From Massariosphaeria phaeospora (taxonomy: Eukaryota > Ascomycota > Dothideomycetes > Pleosporales), in the NCBI GenBank assembly GCA_011032825.1, contig JAADJZ010000003.1:806001-870000 (forward strand): a stretch of DNA of 64,000 nucleotides. The letters are read 5' to 3'. Positions 1 to 12,041 of the stretch are shown piece after piece. The notes beneath the pieces are model-generated. The model searched no databases, was not told the origin of the DNA, and was given only the letters and a program-made list of their open reading frames with translations. Made by a program: the position numbers and the translations under genes. Position 1 is the first letter of the stretch, and the number at the start of each line of letters is the position of its first letter.

Positions 1-1597
1 GCAATTACAGGCCGACGTGCAAGGACTACTGACGCGTAGCTACATCCTGGTATCTAAGAGAGGAGGGCAAAGTTAGCAGGCAAGACCAAACTGGGAGGGG
101 TTGATTCATACGTACTGTGATGAGAAGAGAAACATGTCGACAGAGACCTGATTTTTCGAACACTCCACAGCAAAGCTCTTGTAAAAGCTACACCAAAGTC
201 AGCTTTATAGTCTCCACGAGTCGTCGGCCGAGCAGGTAGTACCTATTCTGAACCTGCAAAAGACTGCCTTCTTTACTCGTTCCAAGTAGCTTCTTGTCTT
301 CCCGCATATCCAATTTGCCAAATCCAATATTCGGGAGAGAAGCACTCAACACCGTGACTTTTCCGCCTATAGGCGAAATAAGCTTATGAGCAGCACGGAG
401 CGCTGAGCCCATTGCGTGTTTTGAATCCGAAGTCTCCTGGAACATGGATTGAAGCCGGTCGAGGAAGCCTTCGATATTCGCGCGGCACTCCGATAGGTTG
501 ACCAGGAGGCTCTCGGGCGTGGGTAAAAAGACCTCTTCTAGATCACTGACCACCAACATGCTGACTTCATTGTTCTCACTGCCATCCCGCGGAATCGAAA
601 AATAGTGTAGGCTCGAATCCACAGCCATAAATCCTATCCGTGTCCGGCCGTCTGCGTTGGGAATCCTGTCAAGTGCGCCCTTGATTGTTGCAGATGCAGT
701 CGCTGTCAAGCCGCTCGAGACCGCAGCGAGCGAGGTATCGATCAGGAAATAGTACGCCAACGGCTGCGGAGGTCGCACCATGTACTCCTGTGGGGCCACA
801 AACTCGCAGACTCCATGATTCAGCTCCGGTCGCTGCCATCGGTCCACGCTCTTCTGCGCGACGGCATCCCAATCAAACGCTTGCGGGACGTCGTTGGTAA
901 GGTTGCACATGTTACATCTCCAGCGATGGCCATGGTCCAGGAATGTAACGAACGGATTGATATACGACCTGCAGCGGCGGCAGCGACTGATGACTTGGTC
1001 ACTAATCACTGGAACTTGGTCTTCCGAATCGTGGAGCGACGCGTACGGCTGGATGACGAGGGCGAACGGGAGCTTGGATTTCTTGAGCATCGAATGTGTC
1101 GTTGGGCAGACGTTCAGTGTGCTTCGGATGTACCTGGAGGAGGCATTGGCGTATGGGCTCGGCGTTGCGCTCGTGTTGGGAGGGAGGATAATCTGCGGCG
1201 GGGGGTTATCGAGTTCGAAGGCCTGCAGTGGGCTCTGCAGCAGGTCGGTCGGATAGAGCTGGTTCAGACTCGCCGCTGTCGCCGGCGCCTGGGGGGTGAC
1301 CTGGGTAGGCTGGGGTCCCAAGTTCATCTGTCCAAACTGCCCAGCAAGCGGATCTGGCGGCGACATTGGCATACCCGGCGGCACTCCTTGCACGCCCGGT
1401 ATGCCAGGCTGGGGTACGCCCTGTGTAGGTACGACGGGTCCAAGGCCATCCTGCCGCTCGCCAGGCCGAGGAATATGGCCGGCAGTAGCATTCGGGCTGT
1501 ATGAGGTCAGTATACAGCTCCACCTCAATTGCAGTGGTACTGGTTACCCGAACGTGTACCCTGCATCCGCATACTGGCGCTTCTTACGATCCGCCAT
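1..1597 (-). CDS. sec24: COPII coat subunit Sec24 (3' end cut by window edge)
   Basis: Sec24 is the cargo-binding subunit of the COPII coat and pairs with Sec23 at ER exit sites. Exons on the minus strand: 1597-1548, 1496-243, 187-116 and 53-34. The gene then leaves the window through an intron with donor GTCAGT at 33. The start ATG at 1597 gives [17 protein letters not shown], a typical Sec24 opening. A Pro/Gln-rich N-terminus follows, then a zinc finger of four Cys (about residues 190, 193, 212 and 215), then the trunk domain. Splicing the last visible introns restores the conserved [13 protein letters not shown] and FLFSSQYQDVAT segments, which supports the junctions. The beta-barrel, helical and gelsolin-like domains lie outside the window. 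I am sure of the family; the last exon end (34) is tentative. Confidence 0.93.
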
Positions 1598-3418
1598 TGT
1601 TGTATGTAGCAGGGCGTGGACGAAGAGAGGATGGAGGAGCAGTGAGCGAAGTCTTTGTCGGCGGTGGTGGGCTGCCTGGAATTTACGAAAGTGCAGTGCA
1701 GGTGAGGTCGGAGCTCGATGTGTCTTCTTGGGGCCGCGGCGAATTCCGCTGCTAGGCCTGGACCCCCGCCAAAACACCAAGCGACTCCTCTTGACTCGAG
1801 TCTCCAGGCATCAAACTACCTCAACACAGCACGTTCATAGCCCTTTCACCGGTATGTCGCATTTCGACACGTAGCTGTTCGTGAGGCTACCACATATGTT
1901 CATCGGAAGTACAAGGCTCCCGCCCCTACCACAACCACCCAACGTCCCTTTACGGCACTAGCATCACCTACCTCAGTAGCATTGGAGATATAAAATAGTG
2001 GAAAAAACTTTATAAAATTCGTAGCTTTTGAGCAATACAAACCGACCCACTAATTTATGTGTCGTGACAAGCACTAATTGAAATATAGCTGGTATACTTC
2101 GTTCTACGGCGTAACATATTTTTTAGGAAATGCAATAGCGGGTGGTAGGTGGTGCCACGGCGCAGCATATCCCATAAGAAATGTAGAGAGTTCAGGTGCA
2201 CGTTGCCCAGGGGCAGCGGGAGGCGGGAAGCGGGAGATGGAGGTGGGATGGGGTGGTACAGGCAGGTGATGAGTCCTTGTTATAAGTATGTGATAGTGAG
2301 CTATGTAGCGGAGGGACGCAGGCGGCACTGATGTATATGTATGTAGCTCCATAGTACTTACATACATCAGATATCCTTATTTTACCATATAATTCCCTAC
2401 CATCCCGATCTCTCAAGCGAGCGAGCCGACACAGAATCCAGAGTCAGCAGAGCGACCAAAGCAAACAAGTACACGCAATAGAGAAGAGAGCAAGTCAGAC
2501 CCATCGCTATTGCAGCATGCGCTTAGGTATCGTAATACATACTCAACTTCCATAATACATAACAAAGAGCGAATGCTTGAGAGAACAGGCCGAGATGGAG
2601 ATAGGTAAGTAAGCTTTAGATAGATAGAAGTATACACAAGGCCTAATAAATCTCCAAAAAATCAAAACATTTCCGCAACCATGCTTAAATTACCCCCCTC
2701 CCCCTCTTTCCACCCATTAGCAGAAAAGAAAAGAAAAAGAAGCTGGATAAAAACCACTTTCCATCTCTCCATGCGTAAACTAACTGGCTCATCATGAAAC
2801 AACCGCAAAACGCAAACCGCAAACATCATGTCCCCATAAAAGAACCCCAACGGAGGGGAGGGGCCATGATTCAGGAAAAAGAAAAAAGCACAAACAGCCA
2901 ACAAAAGAGAACAGTACCATAGCATAGCATAACATAACATAGCAACATAACAGCACACCGTAACGAACGCCCGCTGTGAACCGGTCTGGTATATCCCGCA
3001 ACCAAATTGCACCTCCAAATGAAAACAGACCGATAGTTTCATCATGCGCATGCGTGAGCCATCGATCAGCTCGTGACCGTCAACCAATGCTGATTCGGGG
3101 CCGAACCGAGGGTCAGGCATAAAAGCCGTCGTACTCTCGTGGGTATCATCGCGCCATTTAGAGGAGAACAAATCCCTCCCAACGGCGTCTTGCGGAAACC
3201 TAGTAAGAGATATATAACGGAGAGCTAGACGGAACCGAAAGTGTATCGTGTAGGTAAGAGATTCGTCAGTTTAGAGTCGTCAAGTCGTGCCAATTCATAT
3301 CAGGGTACCTGGAAGAAGTGTGTTGGGTAATCGTAGAGTGGACAATATGCGTGTCGAAGGCAAAGTGGGTGGAAAACATGATAAACGACCGTGGTTAAGG
3401 ACTAATTGCACATGCAGG
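1598..3418. other. intergenic, no gene seen
   Basis: This stretch lies between the sec24 start and the stop of the zinc-finger gene, so it holds the sec24 promoter and the downstream region of the next gene. It is AT-richer than the genes. A short ATAACAT/ATAGC pentamer-like tract lies near 2924-2956. The open frames here lack proper ATG starts or a coding look. Confidence 0.6.
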
Positions 3419-5691
3419 TCAATTTCCAATCGCATGTTGTTCGCCGGTCGCAACTGCGACAAGGGCCTCAAGTCGTCTCATGTCGTTGGGAGGCGGGGCA
3501 AGCGGCTGTCCGAAGGTAATTGGCCCTCTTTCTGGTTCTCGCTGCGCTTGATAGCTAGAATTCGACCGAGCATGACCATGGTACTGCTGATGTTGTTGGT
3601 GTATTGGATGAGGTCTATCCATGATAGAACCATACTGGTTATATTTCTGCTCCTCAACAGTAACACCGGGAGGGTTTGCCTCGATATAGCCATTACTGTG
3701 AACGATGGCAGGGTGGTATTCAGTCATAGCGGAGCTGGCCGGGGTCAGAACACCCTCGCTGCTACTGGAATCCTCGGGAGACGTTCGTTGCACAGCTCCT
3801 GTCTGAGTCAAGGGACCGTTGTACCATGCTTTTCGCTTGTTATGTCGAGGTGTCACTGGGGGATCTTGTGATAATCTAGTCGGCTCGCCTGGAGCTATCT
3901 GGGTGGATTGCAGAGAAGTCCCAGGTGCTTGTTGGTTTGGATAATTAGGATGTGGTGCAGTGGTCGGTCGCACACTACCTGGTTGGCTCTGTGCACCTCG
4001 AAACTGGGCCCACTGCTCTCTTGGGGGGTGAGGGCTTGCAATCTCAAGACGATTGATCCCTTTCTGCAAGGCTTCAGATATGCTTGTGCGTTTCGCATGT
4101 CTCGGGCCCATTGAAGTACGAGTCGGTGCATGATATGTTAATGGGCGGACCGGTGCATCAACTTGCATTGGGCTTGTCTGGCGGCGTGAAAGTGGCAGCG
4201 GAGGAGGCACGTGGTCGAAGCTTTCGATGCCAGGAAGTCTCGTTGTCTGGGATGCGGCGGGTTGCGAGGTATAGGACGGTTGCGGGGCGTCTGGGGTTTG
4301 ATGGTAGCCTAACCCACTGGTGGCAGGGCGAGGACCAGTATATGTTCCGGGATGCCAGGTGCGCCGCCTCCAATCCGCTTCTGCATTTGAATCTCTCCGT
4401 GCTTCTGGAAAGTTCGACATAGTTGGGCTGGCATAAACGCTGCTTTGGCCCGAAAAGGTAGATGATGTAGATGATTGCAGAGGCGTGAGGTATGGTGGGG
4501 GGAACTGTCCAGGAGGGCCGGAGAATGGATTCGCACTTGATGGCACCGAGAGTCTCCGTCCGGGTGTAGTTGGGCCACCCCAAGACACTGGCCGCGATGC
4601 AGTGGAGATTGGCGACTGCAGCGCGGAACCAAACCGGGCGGGGCTCCCTGTCGCTGGGGAGAAGGTCGCCGAGATCGGTGTAGTAGCTCCGTTCGTTTGC
4701 CCACTGTATTCGACAATCTGAGGGCCGGGGCTGCCCATTAGCGGGGGATTATACGTGTCAAGGGTGTTCAGAGACAGTCGAGCCCTTGCGGTTGCGTCAT
4801 TCGCCATAGCAAGTGGTGGGGGTCGGCGCCTTGCCTCCTGGGGCTGGGTAACGCTGATGCTCGAAGCAGTCGATGTGATGCTTGACGCTGAGAGGTTCCT
4901 GCTGTGTCCCCTACTGTGTCCTCCCTGGCTGCCTAGTGTGTTGGCCCTGGCCCGATTTCCGGGAGGTCGTACGCGGTCCGTACGGATCTGTCTCTGAAAA
5001 CGGGTACCGGTCGCAGCTAGGGAATCGCCCGGGATGTCCTCGTTCACATGAACTGTTTGTGCGTGTTGTCGCAGGTTGTCGAGTCGTGAAAACCGTCGAG
5101 AACAGTGGCACTGAAACGGCCGTTCGCCTGTATGCTTGCTGCGCAGTGTAAGTTAGGGTTTGAGATTAGTCTATGGCTTTGCTCGACGTACCGGATGTGC
5201 CTGGCTAGATGCTCACTCCTTGTGAAGCTTAGCTGACACGGCGGGAACTCGGTGCAAAAGAACCGTAGTCCTTTCTTCTTTTTCGAAGGCCTGTTCACGT
5301 CGCTGCTCACACTCTCGTTGTCGGAGCCAATCTGCCCATCATCATCTTCCGCCATTTCCACGTCTGGCGAATCCACCGACTGTGTGGAACGGTGTGAATT
5401 CTCCCTGCTTAGCACACCATTATCATTTCGACTGCTTGGGGTCTTGCTGAGCTCGCGCGATGGGGTAAACGGCGAGGCTGGTAAAGGGCGTTGGCCGGCG
5501 AGTCCGACAAAGCTATTGCGTGTAGGGGTCTTTGCCGACGGGTCCTCGGTACGTGGATCTTCTGTGAGCCTCGAGTCGGGAAAGAATTTGCTGTTGGGTC
5601 GTGGAGTGGTGGGCGTCGTTTCATCTCCAGGACGGCCTAGCGGTGGCTCTGCGACCGTCAGTGTAGTGTTGACTGCTTGGAAGACAGACAT
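3419..5691 (-). CDS. C2H2 zinc-finger transcription factor, Usv1/Rgm1-like
   Basis: Two exons, 5691-5192 and 5138-3419, give about 739 residues. The intron (53 nt, donor GTACGT, acceptor GCAG) falls inside the end of the first zinc finger. Finger 1 (about 146-169) has the core [14 protein letters not shown] and finger 2 (about 176-196) has [18 protein letters not shown]. This pair is typical of the yeast Usv1/Rgm1 and Adr1-type stress and carbon regulators. A lysine cluster just before finger 1 ([10 protein letters not shown]) looks like a nuclear signal. The rest is Ser/Pro/Gln-rich and low in order, ending in LEALVAVAT, which I recall as common in filamentous-fungal relatives. Finger 2 has only one residue between its two Cys. 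The start is the ATG at 5691; an in-frame GTG lies just upstream. Target genes cannot be told from sequence. Confidence 0.88.
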
Positions 5692-8609
5692 GGCGACCAC
5701 GGGCTCAGATTCGAGACTGCGAGGTGCTGTTATCTGTTGTTGTGCTGCTGTCTGATGTGAGCGCTGAGAAGAGCCTCGAGGCTTGCAGCACTGCTACGGC
5801 CTCAGCCGGCAAAGGCAAAGACGCAGCGGAGCCCGGACAGCCGGTGCCTCAGATTGGATTCCTGCACGCAGTCCAGTGAGCGCGTTCCCTGGACTCGCGC
5901 TGACTATCTCGGATGCTACGCTGCTGGCGCGTCGAGGGCATGCAGGCTGGGACGACGAAGCTGATGACGAATGGCGAACGGCGTTGCAACATGCGAACCT
6001 CGGGGCTGGTGGGGGGACATGCAGGCAGCGAGGACGGGCAGCAGCAATAAGTGGCGCGACGGCGTTAGTCGCGACGGGCTGCTGCGTGGAGGGGCGAGTG
6101 CAGGCGTGCTTGATCAGTAGCGGACGGGCGGGTGGAGGTGCTGCAGAAGACAGACAGCGCAGTGGTGAGTGGTGGAGGGAAGGCCAGCGAGGCTGCGATA
6201 AGCCGCTGGAGGGGCGATAGTCAAGATCCCCGCCACCTGAGGCAGAGGCCGACGGAGCAGGACAGCAGGGCGGGCACAGCGAGAGGCGGCACAAAGGGTA
6301 AGGCACGAGCAGAGGCGGGCTGGGTGCGGCTCTGGCGGGCGCACAAAGCCAGGAGCAGTTGCAGGACGAGATGCAGCGCGAGGGCGGCGGGATTGGGGGA
6401 GCGTCGAGGTGGACAGAGTCCGGGACTCGTACACGCATGCGAGCGAGCGAGGGGCTGGTATGTATCGGCCGGCACCAGGCACCGGCGACCGATGGCGGGC
6501 GGCCCTGGGCCCTGGGGTGGAGTGGAGTGGGCTGGGCTGCGTGCATGCACCAGGGCTCAGTGGACTGCTCAGCACCGGCCGGCCTGCGCCTAGCCCAGGA
6601 CTGGCCATGTACCACATTCCCGCATTCCCACGCTCCCTCCCACAGCGCGTCCTTTGTCGTGCCGCCCTGGCGCTGGGCTGGAGGCTGGAGGCTGGGCTGG
6701 CGGTACCACGACCCGAGTTCCTCCAGAGTCCACCGCAACACGGCGCAGAGCTGAGGGATACCGCGGGCAACACAGTACAGGAGTCGACGACTGCCCTGGG
6801 TGGCGTCCCAGTCATCGGCCACGAGCTGCAAGCTGTGCCAGGGCGCACCGCCGTCAGACACTGATGCTCATGCAGCCGCGAAACTCGTGCGCTGGGCACT
6901 CTCTGGTTGCATCCGGGCCGTATCTCTCTCTCTAATAACCTTTGTACATAGGCCGCCGCCTCACCACGACGGAGCCCTGGCGACCACACAGACATCTGAT
7001 GCCATCCTGACCCACGGTCCGTCTCTCCACCACACACGCGACGGGCACCAGGATGACTTTTCCGCAGTGCCTGACGCGCGCCGCGCATCGTCGCCGGCGC
7101 CCACGAAAAGCCGCGAGTTTCACCGGTTTGTTTCACATGCTTCCCTTCGCAGGCGGCGTAACTCAAAGGCTCTCTCTGCGCTGTGCTGGTCGAGCGGCAG
7201 CGGGGTCTGCCATACCACGCATGCCTACCACACATAGCTACCACCGCGGGGCGCCGGCCAGCAAGACACGATGGTCGTCAGCAAAAAGCAGCCCGTGTGG
7301 TGTCGACTGTCGCCCGTCAAGGCGGCCTCCGGTGCCGGCAATTGGCTGGCCGCCAGTGTTGCGTGCAGCCAGCTAGGCGCAGTGGGGATGTGGCTGCAAG
7401 GGGAGCCCCCGGATGCACTGAACGTGATCCACAGGAAAACATGTACCTCTGTACCTTACCGAAGCGAATCGACTAGACCGCGCTTCAACCGGCAGCCAGC
7501 TTGCACCTTGGTCGCCGTGCTTCAAACAACTGCGACGTCGGCTGGTACTAGTAGATTCAGCAAGCCGCGTCTACGCAACAAAGAGGTTGGAGACGCCTCT
7601 TGACAGCCTTGCTTCTGTAGAAAGCGGGACTCGTGGTTGTATTCTTAGCCCTGCGTAGGGCATCTATCTACATGAATCAGCGCCAGGCGGACACGAGGTT
7701 GGCGGCGACGGCGACGGCGGCGGCGTACAGTTCCTGGCGCGTAATCGCGAACCGCCCACTGGACACACACCGTACTTGCAGACGGCAAGTCTCCCTGGTC
7801 GGTACGGAGTAGGTAATCCGCTGTCATCATCTGATGCATGCTGGCCCCCAGGTGTTCGCCATCTACGCCTTCAATGCCAAGACGGAGCAGCCTTGTGTAT
7901 CATTACTTGTATAAGAGACAAAAAGGCTGCCCTAGCTGAATCAGCGACCGACACGCGGAAAGCTGTTTTCTGAAAGCTGTTTTCTGCAGTCTTTTCACGG
8001 CCACCCATACTAGTACACCAGTTGTTGAGCGGCGCGGACCTAGCATTCAGGCAAGATCGCAGTGGCGACATCTGCATGGTGTTGAGGGGCTGGTCTGGTG
8101 TTCGGCCGCCGGGGTAAAGATACGCGAGATGCGATGCGATGAGATCTGCAATCGACAGACGCTTGGACTGCGAACACCCGGTGCCTTATCCAGAATTCGA
8201 TCGAACTGACTAGCAATATCCGAAAGCTCGCCTCTTGTCTATAAGGCTACCTAAAGAAAGATGATACATGGAGATGAATTCTGGGTGGAGCTTACTTGCC
8301 TAGATGATGTCCTAGAGAGGAAGGAGGAATCGGATGCATATGTATGCACCGTCTCATTGGAAAGTGGCAGCAAGATGAGCAATGGACCGAGTGATAATGA
8401 ATAACTTTTCAATGCAGATTCCCGAATTAGACCATCGACCGACCAGAAAATTAAACTTGCTATGACTCAACAACGCCGTTACCATGCATTACACCACCCA
8501 ATATGCCACTCCACAAACGCCAAACCTCAAGCTAAAGTCTCTAGAGATGCCACAGAATTCATGTAGAATAGGAACCAAGCCCATCATTCCCCAAGTGACC
8601 ACCAAAGTC
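5692..8609. other. 2.9-kb gap: long GC-rich upstream region of the zinc-finger gene
   Basis: No gene is supported here. The part from about 5.7 to 7.6 kb is GC-rich, with long overlapping open frames on both strands but no recognisable protein and low-complexity translations. It could be a long 5' leader and promoter of the zinc-finger gene. The part from 7.6 to 8.6 kb is more mixed and leads into the downstream end of the kinesin gene. Confidence 0.5.
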
Positions 8610-11035
8610 TCAAAAATCGTACACGCTCAACCCCAAACGCATATTTTCCACCGTCTTCCCCCCCACCCCCTTCAACATAGCCAAGCTCTCCAGATCATGC
8701 ACTTCCTCGTCGTCCATCTCAATCAGGCAGCTCACAATTGCGTCGGCTTTCTTGATGCCCACACCCTTCAATGCCTTGATCAGGCTGACGTCTTTGGAAT
8801 TGATGATTTTGAGAAGGTGCGTCGTGCGTGGCGTTTGCGAACCGGCTTGTGAGATAGGGGGATTGGATGGGCCTGGGGCTTCTGCGGAGTCTCGGAAGAT
8901 GGGGAGTTTCTTGGTTGTTTTCTTTGGTTTGCGCGCGGCCTTCTTGAATTTGAAACTCGAGTCGGAAGCGTAGGATTCGTCGTGATCTGACTCTGGCGGG
9001 GGTGCTGATGCGAAGTCTTCTCTGTCTGGCTCCTCGTGGAATGGGGTCCTTGAGCTGGTGACCTTCTTCTCTACTCTCAGCGGCGCCATTAGGCTAGATG
9101 AGGGAGGATGGGATACTACTGTTGGTTGCACGGGGGCAGAGCTATGCTTGCTGGCTTCTGCTTCTTTTCTTGTCCGTATACGATCCTCGAGGGCTTTCAT
9201 CTTCTTCTCGAGTTTCTCATTGTCGGGAAAGAAGGGTTGAGCCAGTTGGTACATCCTCAGCGCACTAGCGTCCTCTCCCCGTGCAGCGTGCTGTTTCGCC
9301 ATGAGCAGAAACTGCAGGCCCTGGGATTTCCCGTCTTCTTCTTTAGCATCGATACGGTGTTCTAGGTCATCAAGTCTCTTCTGCAGCTCTGCTGATAGTA
9401 CTGGCGCAGCACCTGCGGCATCCTGGAGGGCTTTCTCGGCGAGCTTCTCTTCGATGCGCTGGGCGATGAGGGCCTCTATTGAGGCCTTTGTTAGTTCGGG
9501 CTCGTTATTTCGGAGTCGAGTGGGATTATCTGTCGACCGGAAAGCCTTCGATGGTCGTGTAGCCAGAGTATTGCTAGGTTCGGCAGCACGCTTGTGAGTC
9601 TCGGTCCTGCGAATGCCCTGATTCTGAGTAGGTAAGTTAGAAGTCCGTGAAGTGGATTTGCGGGTATCAGAATATACAGAGAATGCCTTCGTAGGCTTTT
9701 CCCCTGGTTTCTTCTTCTCCGCTTCTGGCACGTTAGCGTTGTGAGCCGCCGTCAGGGGTCGAAGTGGTTGCCGGGTTATATTGGCTCCGCCGAGACTGCT
9801 TGTAGCAAGTGGTTTCACTATGGTTCGATATACAGGATCGTTCTCAACCTCGCAGACTTCGATCTTCTTTGTCCTGTTCGCAAAATTCAAGGAGCTCAGG
9901 GTGTCGAGCTGATATGAGCGTACGGGTGCGAGGTTCAAAATCATGATGGTGAGACCATTATTCTGGCCAAGTGACAAGATGCGGGTCATCTTAGATTCTC
10001 GGTAGGGTACTCGTGTTTGTTTTTTGCCAATGGCCTCGACACATTGAGCCAGCACGAAGAGCGACTTGTTGATGGCTGAGCTCTCAACCAGGCGTTCCTT
10101 GTTGTTGTCCGTCCGTCGGTTATCTTCGGAGCCTGCCAGATCGATACAGGAAGCTCGGCTCACTCGGACGGTGGTCTCGGTCGTTTGAGTGACTTTTACG
10201 CAGAGGATGGCATGGGATCGTGAAGAATGGGCGTTAAGCTAGGGCGCATTAGCAGTGCGTTTGTCGCAGACGTGGGGGAAGGTTACCTTCGTAGCAGACG
10301 TAGACCTGTTGATGTTGGCCTGGTCATAAAGCTGCTCGAATTCCTTCAAGGTTGAACATGGCTTTTCTGTCAGGCCAACTACAACCGTCTTCCCATGGTT
10401 ATCGCGGATTGCCAGGCCCGAGGGCGTCCGCTTTTCTGGAGGTTCAAACAGATCGTAGACACGGTCGCAGTAGATCTCAAAATATTCCAGAGAGACCTGG
10501 ACCTGGGTGGCCCCGGCAGTGTCCTTCTCCACCTTCTTACATCGCCGGTATATGTTGCTCAGCAACCGAGGTATCACGCCCCGCTCCGCTAACGTTTTCC
10601 CACCGCGCATTGTATGTGTTTTGCCTGTGCCAGTAACCCCATAGGCAAATATTGTCGTATCCTAGATTGGCAGACAGTCAGTCGCTGGCTGGAACGGCAC
10701 AACACATGCGTGGGTGGAGTCTTACAAAGCCGTTGAAGAGATGTTTGACGGTTGGCGACACTAGCAAAACTGTTAGTTGTCATCGAGGGTATCCAATGAT
10801 GCCACACACCTTCGGCATCAAACAGCTCCTGCTGCGTCGCGTGTTGTTCGTAAACGGAGCTAAATTGGAAGCTGAAGGACTCTCCATCGTGCTTTGGGTT
10901 CGGTATTCGCACCACTGTCGGGGTAGCAGTGTGGTCGCTGGTCCCGGACTCGGCGGTGACGATGACGTCCTTCTCGATCTCTTGTTTGAGCAGCGGCCGG
11001 ATGCGAGCGACGACTCGAACGCTACTCGCGCTCAT
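8610..11035 (-). CDS. kinesin-10 (KIF22/Kid-like) motor with helix-hairpin-helix tail
   Basis: Four exons, 11035-10810, 10760-10726, 10661-10287 and 10238-8610, code for 754 residues. The N-terminal motor (about residues 4-345) has the P-loop GVTGTGKTHT, switch I NAHSSRSHAI and switch II DLAGSEDNRRT. The last motif matches the KIF22/Kid class closely. A short coiled segment (about residues 490-580) follows the motor. The final 65 residues carry two helix-hairpin-helix signatures (ALKGVGIKKADAIV and MLKGVGGKTVENM), as in animal KIF22, where the tail binds DNA. The likely role is a chromosome-arm motor in mitosis. The start ATG at 11035 sits in a good context (ACGATGA) and gives MSASSVRVVARIRPL, the usual opening. 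Budding and fission yeast lack an obvious orthologue, as far as I recall. Confidence 0.92.
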
Positions 11036-12041
11036 CGTGGCCGTGGGAGGAGGGATGCGGGGCGGGTGATGCGTCGAAGCCGGCAAAGGTTAATTCTGTA
11101 GAAGAAAGAATGTCTGGTACGCCACGTCGTCGAGTCGCCGCGTCGTCGAGGCTCTCAGGTCAGGGGGACCGTCCGTGGGAGCCCTGGTCGATCTGTGCTC
11201 GCTTCCTGCCGGTGTTGCTCCGGTAACGGCAGCCATAACACAAGTCCACCCAACCACGCACACCTCGACTTTTACTCGGCCTTCGCGAAATACTCGATCG
11301 CTCAAGACCAGAATGCTGCGCGATCTCTGGGATTATCCGTCGAGCCCACAGCCAGCATCGTTGGACGGGTTTGGCTTGGTCAAAGCGCGTACCGTCCATC
11401 CCTTCGAATCGCACCCAACTTCCAAGAGCAGATGCAAGACAGCAATCTGAAAGATAGCGTACGGTGAGGTTCCATACGGCATTCCTATTCTTGTAGTCTA
11501 GCCGCCGCAGACCGTCGAGCAGAAGACGGCGCGTCGCCGGCAAGATCGCGTCTCTGGTCTCGCGTTCCGCCATCTAATTGGTCGCAAGCTGAAACGTCAC
11601 CCATTCTGCGTCAGAGCACCACCACCACTCCTCTACTCACCCTCCAAACATTCTCAAAGAAACCCCAGTAGCGCATCCAAACCGAAGGGACTGGCGAAGA
11701 TGCTGGGCCAGTACCGCCTGGCCATCTATTACTATGCCAAACAGCGGCTAAAAAAGCTTCAAAACCATACGGTATCCCCACATGGCAGATACCTACACCA
11801 AGAATCTACAGCACTGGTCCGGCTTCCATTCTGTCTTTTGCTTGAGTTAAGCTAGGTCCTCTTTTCCTTGCGTCTGTCTCTCTTTCATCTCGTCGATCTT
11901 TCTCTCTTAATTCTGCTTTGCCCCAGTCTTTCTTTCCGTCCGCCGGCTTCTTCATTCGTGTGCAAGCGCGCGCCATTTCAAGTCTCTCTTCTTGTTGGTT
12001 TCTTCCAAGTCTTTTCTCTAATTGATATATACATCTCGACG
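11036..12041. other. divergent intergenic region, kinesin-10 and secreted protein
   Basis: This is about 1 kb between two genes that point away from each other. The half next to the secreted-protein gene is CT-rich, as often seen near fungal transcription starts. A 137-codon minus-strand frame (11573-11160) begins with ATG but resembles nothing I know. Confidence 0.5.

Noticed and set aside
2662..3171. Minus-strand frame of 169 codons with hydrophobic stretches
   Set aside because: It opens with TTG, not ATG, and lies just downstream of the zinc-finger gene on the same strand, so it is most likely 3' UTR.
5794..7244. Two overlapping minus-strand frames of 355 and 376 codons
   Set aside because: Both lie in GC-rich DNA, overlap in different registers, and translate to Pro/Ala/Arg/Cys-rich sequence without a domain. 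Base composition explains their length.
11160..11573. 137-codon minus-strand frame starting MAERETRDAILPATRRLLL
   Set aside because: It has a true ATG and a fair start, but after about 40 residues it loses a coding look, and I know no relative. It could be a first exon; I could not find a convincing second one.
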